DNA of 64,000 bases, from positions 62,001 to 126,000 of the forward strand of contig CAVSCF010000014.1 in NCBI GenBank assembly GCA_963726405.1, written 5' to 3'. The position numbers were made by a program, and so were the translations under genes. This DNA comes from JAOUJD01 sp963726405. Its GTDB lineage: Bacteria > Pseudomonadota > Gammaproteobacteria > Burkholderiales > Burkholderiaceae_F. The notes beneath the pieces were generated by a model. It was not told where the DNA came from, searched no databases, and worked only from the letters and a program-made list of their open reading frames with translations. Positions 60,890 through 64,000 of the stretch are shown here, piece by piece (the stretch's first letter is position 1; each line of letters begins with the position of its first letter).

Positions 60890-62896
60890 CTAGAAATGGA
60901 TCCCGCGCATCAGGTTCGCGAACGCGATCTGGTCCGCGGACGCCTTGACCTTCTCCCCTTCCTTCCCGCCCTTGGCGGCGTCGGAATCCGGGAACATGCG
61001 GAAGGTGGTGTTCATCACGATCTGCGCGACGCGTGGCGCGAGCGCGTGCAGCACGGCGCCGAAGATGCCGAGGCGCGTGGCGATGCGCACCGGCTTGTAG
61101 ACGATCGCGCGCACGATGAGATCGGCGGCTTCGTCGGGCGACAGCGTCGGCACGTTCTGGTAGAGCTTGGTGGGCGCGATCATCGGCGTGCGCACCAGCG
61201 GCATGTTGATCGTGGTGAACTTGACGCCGACGTCGGCGAACTCCGAGGACGCGCACGCGGTCCACGCATCGAGCGCGGCCTTCGAGGCGACGTAGGCCGA
61301 GAAGCGCGGCGCGTTGGTCAGCACCCCGATGGACGAGATGTTGATCACGTGGCCCCGCCGCTTCGCGCTCATGTGAGGCATCAAGCCCATGGTCATCCGA
61401 AGCGCGCCGAAATAGTTGACCTGCATCGTGCGTTCGAAGTCGTGCATGCGGTCGTAGCTCGACTCGATGCCGCGGCGGATCGAGCGGCCGGCGTTGTTGA
61501 CGAGGAAGTCCGCCCCGCCGAAGGTCTCGATGATCCACGTGGTGGCGCGGTCCACGCCCTCGTTGCTGGCGAGGTCGGCCGAGTGCGTCACCACCTGTCC
61601 GCGGTTCTCGTTCTTGCCGAGCGCTTCCTCGATCTCCTTCCTGGCGCTGGCGAGCTTTTCCTCGTCACGCGCGATCAGCACGGTGATGGCGCCGGCTTTG
61701 GCGATCTTGTGCGCCGCCGCCAGGCCGATGCCCGACGAGCCGCCGGTGATCACCACCACCTTGCCCTGGACCTGACCCTTCAGAGTGCGGTCGATGAACA
61801 GATCCGGATCGAGATTGCGTTCCCAGTAGTCCCACAGCCGGTACGCGTAGTCCTCGAGCCGCGGGCACTCGATCTTCGTGCCCTTCAGCGCGGCGGTGGT
61901 CTCGCGCGCGTCGAAGCGGGTCGGGTAGTTGACGAACGTAAGGATGTCGTCCGGGACGCCCAGGTCCTTCATGACGGCGTTCTTGATGCGCCGGACCGGC
62001 GTCAGCGCGAGCATGCCCTTCTTGAGGCTGTTCGGGATGAAGCCGAGCAGCGCCGCGTTGACGCGCAGCGAGAACTGCGGCGCGTGCGCGGCGCGGGCGA
62101 AGATGTTCAGGATGTCGCCGACGCGGTACGGAGTCGGATCGACCAGGTGGAAGGCCTTGCCGTCCAGGTCCTTCTTGTGCGCGATGTGATCGATGGCATC
62201 GACGACGAAGTCGACCGGCACGATGTTGATGCGGCCGCCCTCGATGCCGATGGCCGGCATCCAGGGCGGCAGGATGCTGCGCATCCGCTGGATCAGCTTG
62301 AAGAAATAGTACGGGCCGTCGATCTTGTCCATCTCGCCCGTCTTGCTGTCGCCGACCACCAGGCCCGGGCGGTACACCCGCCACGGCATGTCGGCCTCCT
62401 TGCGGACGATCTTCTCGGAGTCGTGCTTGGTGGCGAAGTACGGGTGATCGAGGTTTTCGGCCTCGTCGAACATGTCCTCGCGGAACACGCCCTCGTACAT
62501 GCCGGCAGCGGCGATCGACGACACATGCTGGAACACGCCGGCCTTGATCGCGTTGGCAAGCGCCACCGCGTTGCGCGTGCCGTCGATGTTCGCCACGATC
62601 TGGCTTTCGGCATCCGCGCCGAGGTCGTAGACGGCCGCGAGGTGGAAGAAGTGCTTGATCTTGCCTGCGAGCTTCTTCTGATCGGCCTTCGACACGCCGA
62701 GCATCGGCTGGCCGAGGTCGCCCACGACCGGGATCGCGCGGTCTTCGTCGACGCCCCAGTCCTCGAGCAGTGACGGGATCTTCTCGCGGCTCTCCTGACG
62801 CACCAGGAAATAGACCGTGGTGCCGCGCCGCGCCAGCAGTTTCTTGACGAGGCGCCTGCCGATGAAACCCGTGGCGCCGGTGACGAAGTAAGTCAT
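60890..62896 (-). CDS. Two-domain fatty acyl-CoA/aldehyde reductase (alcohol-forming type)
   Basis: 668 residues with two Rossmann modules. The N-terminal NAD-binding-4/male-sterility-like reductase domain (VTGATGFIGRRLVKKLL, residues 5-21; YFATKHDSEK) is followed from about residue 375 by an SDR domain (ITGGSSGIGLAAA; active site YVASKAALDAW). The layout, the PYYFFKLIQRMR and RINIVPVDFVVDAIDHIAH segments, and the C-terminal RMFPDSDAA...LMRGIHF strongly resemble the Marinobacter enzyme that reduces acyl-CoA to fatty alcohol for wax esters. AGGAG precedes the ATG at 62896. It may equally be an epimerase-SDR fusion with another substrate in this organism. Confidence 0.85.
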   Translation of the reverse strand: MTYFVTGATGFIGRRLVKKLLARRGTTVYFLVRQESREKIPSLLEDWGVDEDRAIPVVGDLGQPMLGVSKADQKKLAGKIKHFFHLAAVYDLGADAESQIVANIDGTRNAVALANAIKAGVFQHVSSIAAAGMYEGVFREDMFDEAENLDHPYFATKHDSEKIVRKEADMPWRVYRPGLVVGDSKTGEMDKIDGPYYFFKLIQRMRSILPPWMPAIGIEGGRINIVPVDFVVDAIDHIAHKKDLDGKAFHLVDPTPYRVGDILNIFARAAHAPQFSLRVNAALLGFIPNSLKKGMLALTPVRRIKNAVMKDLGVPDDILTFVNYPTRFDARETTAALKGTKIECPRLEDYAYRLWDYWERNLDPDLFIDRTLKGQVQGKVVVITGGSSGIGLAAAHKIAKAGAITVLIARDEEKLASARKEIEEALGKNENRGQVVTHSADLASNEGVDRATTWIIETFGGADFLVNNAGRSIRRGIESSYDRMHDFERTMQVNYFGALRMTMGLMPHMSAKRRGHVINISSIGVLTNAPRFSAYVASKAALDAWTACASSEFADVGVKFTTINMPLVRTPMIAPTKLYQNVPTLSPDEAADLIVRAIVYKPVRIATRLGIFGAVLHALAPRVAQIVMNTTFRMFPDSDAAKGGKEGEKVKASADQIAFANLMRGIHF

Positions 62897-63055
62897 CGGG
62901 AAGTCTCCTGGACCGATTGGAATGGTTGTTCTAGTGCTTCGCAAAAGAGTGTAGCCGCTAGAGGCGCGGTTCTAGGCTTTCGGTTGAGGCGCCCCTCGGC
63001 CCGCTCCTAAACTTCGGTCACCCAAGTACTCGAATTCCCGAGGCAAGGAGCCACG

Positions 63056-63535
63056 ATGGTCAAGAAGCTGAAAGCAATGGCGAACAAGTCCCGCAGCGAA
63101 AGCCAACTCGCCGCCGCCGTGAAGGACTCGGCACAGGAGATCTGGCTGGCCGGCCTTGGCGCTTTCTCCAAGGCGCAGGAAGAAGGCCAGAAAGTCTTCA
63201 AGGCCCTCGTCCGTGAAGGCAGCTCGATCCAGCAACGCACGATGAAGGTCACCGAAGACAAGGTCAACGACGTGACGGCAAAAGTTACGAAAGTCGCCGC
63301 CGGGCTGCAGAAGCAGGCCAACGGCACATGGGACAAGCTCGAGACCGTGTTCGAGGCCCGCGTCGAGCGCGCCCTGACCCGCCTGGGCGTGCCGACCAAC
63401 AAGGAAATCACGTCGCTCACGAAGCGCGTCGAGGAACTGACCAGGAGCGTGGAGTCGCTGACGCGCGCCCGCCCGGCCGCGAAGCGCGCCGTCAAGGCCG
63501 CCAAGCCGCGCGCCCGCAAGGCCGCCGCCGCCTGA
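63056..63535 (+). CDS. Phasin-like polyhydroxyalkanoate granule-associated protein (PhaI/PhaF N-domain type)
   Basis: 159 residues. The central amphipathic helical region (SAQEIWLAGLGAFSKAQEEG, then KVFKALVREG) is the diagnostic phasin motif; a coiled-coil-like segment follows (ITSLTKRVEELTRSVESLTR). The C-terminal 25 residues are a Lys/Ala/Arg-rich tail (AAKRAVKAAKPRARKAAAA), reminiscent of a short version of the histone-like PhaF tail. It would coat PHA granules and perhaps contact DNA. GAGGCAAGGAG lies upstream of the ATG. The adjacent acyl-CoA reductase hints at carbon storage functions. Confidence 0.88.
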   Translation: MVKKLKAMANKSRSESQLAAAVKDSAQEIWLAGLGAFSKAQEEGQKVFKALVREGSSIQQRTMKVTEDKVNDVTAKVTKVAAGLQKQANGTWDKLETVFEARVERALTRLGVPTNKEITSLTKRVEELTRSVESLTRARPAAKRAVKAAKPRARKAAAA

Positions 63536-63552
63536 TTGGGCACCCGGCAGAA

Positions 63553-63585
63553 CAGCCGTTCGGGCGCGGATGTCCCGGACGGCTG
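63553..63585 (+). terminator. Long hairpin after the phasin gene
   Basis: A 12-bp stem CAGCCGTTCGGG/CCCGGACGGCTG (one G-T pair) with a 9-nt loop, 18 bp after the phasin stop. No T run follows, so it could be a Rho-independent terminator only in a weak sense, or an mRNA 3' protector. Confidence 0.5.
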
Positions 63586-63648
63586 CCCTGACCCCGTGCG
63601 CTGACGGATCGCAACACCTGTCCCGGAAATGGGGATAGGTTGGAAGTG

Positions 63649-64000
63649 ATGCCTGCCATTCCGCGCGCTCGCAACGGTCGAGGACCGCACAGGTTCTTGC
63701 CGGCGCCTCGTTTCGGCCTCGCCCTCGCCGGCGGCGGTCGAGCCGCGCCTGCGGCGCGTTCGCCCAAAGGGCGTTCATGAACGAACGGACCACCACCGGC
63801 CCCAGCGCGACCAAGCACCGTCCGGGTTCGTTGCCGGGTCCACGTATCGGCCTCGCCCTCGCCGGCGGCGGTCGAGCCGCGCCTGCGGCGCGTTCGCCCA
63901 AAGGGCGTTCATGAACGAACGGACCACCACCGGCCCCAGCGCGACCAAGCACCGTCCGGGTTCGTTGCCGGGTCCACGTATCGGCCTCGCCCTCGCCGGC
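63649..64000 (+). CDS. Patatin-like phospholipase: tandemly repeated 5' end (two mini-ORFs and the start of a third copy)
   Basis: Three consecutive reading units with the glycine-rich oxyanion motif of patatins, GLALAGGG. Unit 1 starts at ATG 63649 (MPAIPRARNG...RFGLALAGGG) and stops at 63780. Unit 2 starts at ATG 63777 (MNERTTTGPSATKHRPG...RIGLALAGGG) and stops at 63914. Unit 3 starts at ATG 63911 and runs off the window. Units 1 and 2 end with RAAPAARSPKGRS, encoded by the hairpin linker, and each TGA overlaps the next ATG (ATGA). GGAAG precedes the first ATG. Whether unit 3 continues into a full patatin cannot be seen. Confidence 0.7.
63713..64000 (+). repeat. 134-bp tandem repeat at the patatin start
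   Basis: The period is exactly 134 bp: copies begin at 63713, 63847 and 63981 (TCGGCCTCGCCCTCGCCGG). Each linker has two hairpins, CGCGCC-TGC-GGCGCG (63744-63758) and CGCCC-AAA-GGGCG (63761-63773), followed by the palindrome GTTCATGAAC containing the ATG. The region upstream of the first copy (about 63690-63712) is a diverged version of the matching part of the unit. The array continues past the window edge, so its full size is unknown. Confidence 0.9.

Overview
The window is GC-rich, gene-dense chromosomal DNA that reads as a betaproteobacterium, most likely Burkholderiales or a close relative. The main evidence is synteny: rpsO-pnp-quinone oxidoreductase-tpiA-secG-tRNA-Leu-nuoA to nuoN, the ilvB-ilvH-ilvC ... 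psd-pssA-leuA cluster, and a sigma factor-DUF3619-DUF3106-RDD-FFLEELY cluster. I found no prophage, insertion sequence, CRISPR array or rRNA gene.

Layout. 0-9 kb: the head of a glycoside hydrolase, a DUF1624 membrane protein, a CDF metal exporter, 3-oxoacid CoA-transferase (scoB, scoA), a frameshifted acyl-CoA thioesterase with a repeated start region, an SDR dehydrogenase, ETF-ubiquinone oxidoreductase, a zinc metallopeptidase and a LysR regulator; several of these fit fatty-acid or ketone-body oxidation. 9-16 kb: a cation P-type ATPase fused to a universal-stress domain, cspA, an unknown protein, an alpha/beta hydrolase and a Nudix hydrolase. 16-31 kb: the complete 14-gene complex I operon on the minus strand. 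31-36 kb: tRNA-Leu(GAG), secG, tpiA, a quinone oxidoreductase, pnp and rpsO. 36-45 kb: a branched-chain amino-acid-type binding protein coupled to leuA, then pssA, psd, a SIMPL-domain protein and ilvC, ilvH, ilvB. 45-48 kb: the ECF sigma factor cluster. 48-60 kb: a peptide-type ABC transporter (fused double ATPase, two permeases) divergent from four tandem, overlapping, paralogous solute-binding proteins. 60-64 kb: a lipase-like hydrolase, DUF3297, a two-domain fatty acyl-CoA reductase, a phasin, and the repeated 5' end of a patatin-like gene.

The most unusual signal is a recurring architecture at three unrelated loci (thioesterase, nuoE, patatin): the start region of a gene is duplicated in tandem, with a short hairpin-bearing linker between copies. 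At nuoE and patatin each upstream copy is a mini-ORF whose stop codon overlaps the next start codon (ATGA). At thioesterase and patatin the copy farthest upstream is the most diverged.

A second repeat is a 75-bp double-hairpin element present twice (nuoC-nuoD gap and after the oppC-like gene), each time directly after a stop codon, with two compensatory base-pair changes between the copies. Three otherwise intact genes (thioesterase, RDD protein, fused ABC ATPase) each carry a one-base frameshift in a GGCC/CCGG-rich context, so sequence error must be excluded. Regulatory candidates include a 29-residue leucine-rich leader ORF before leuA, a hairpin over the likely ribosome site of the TTG-started psd gene, and leader hairpins before pnp.
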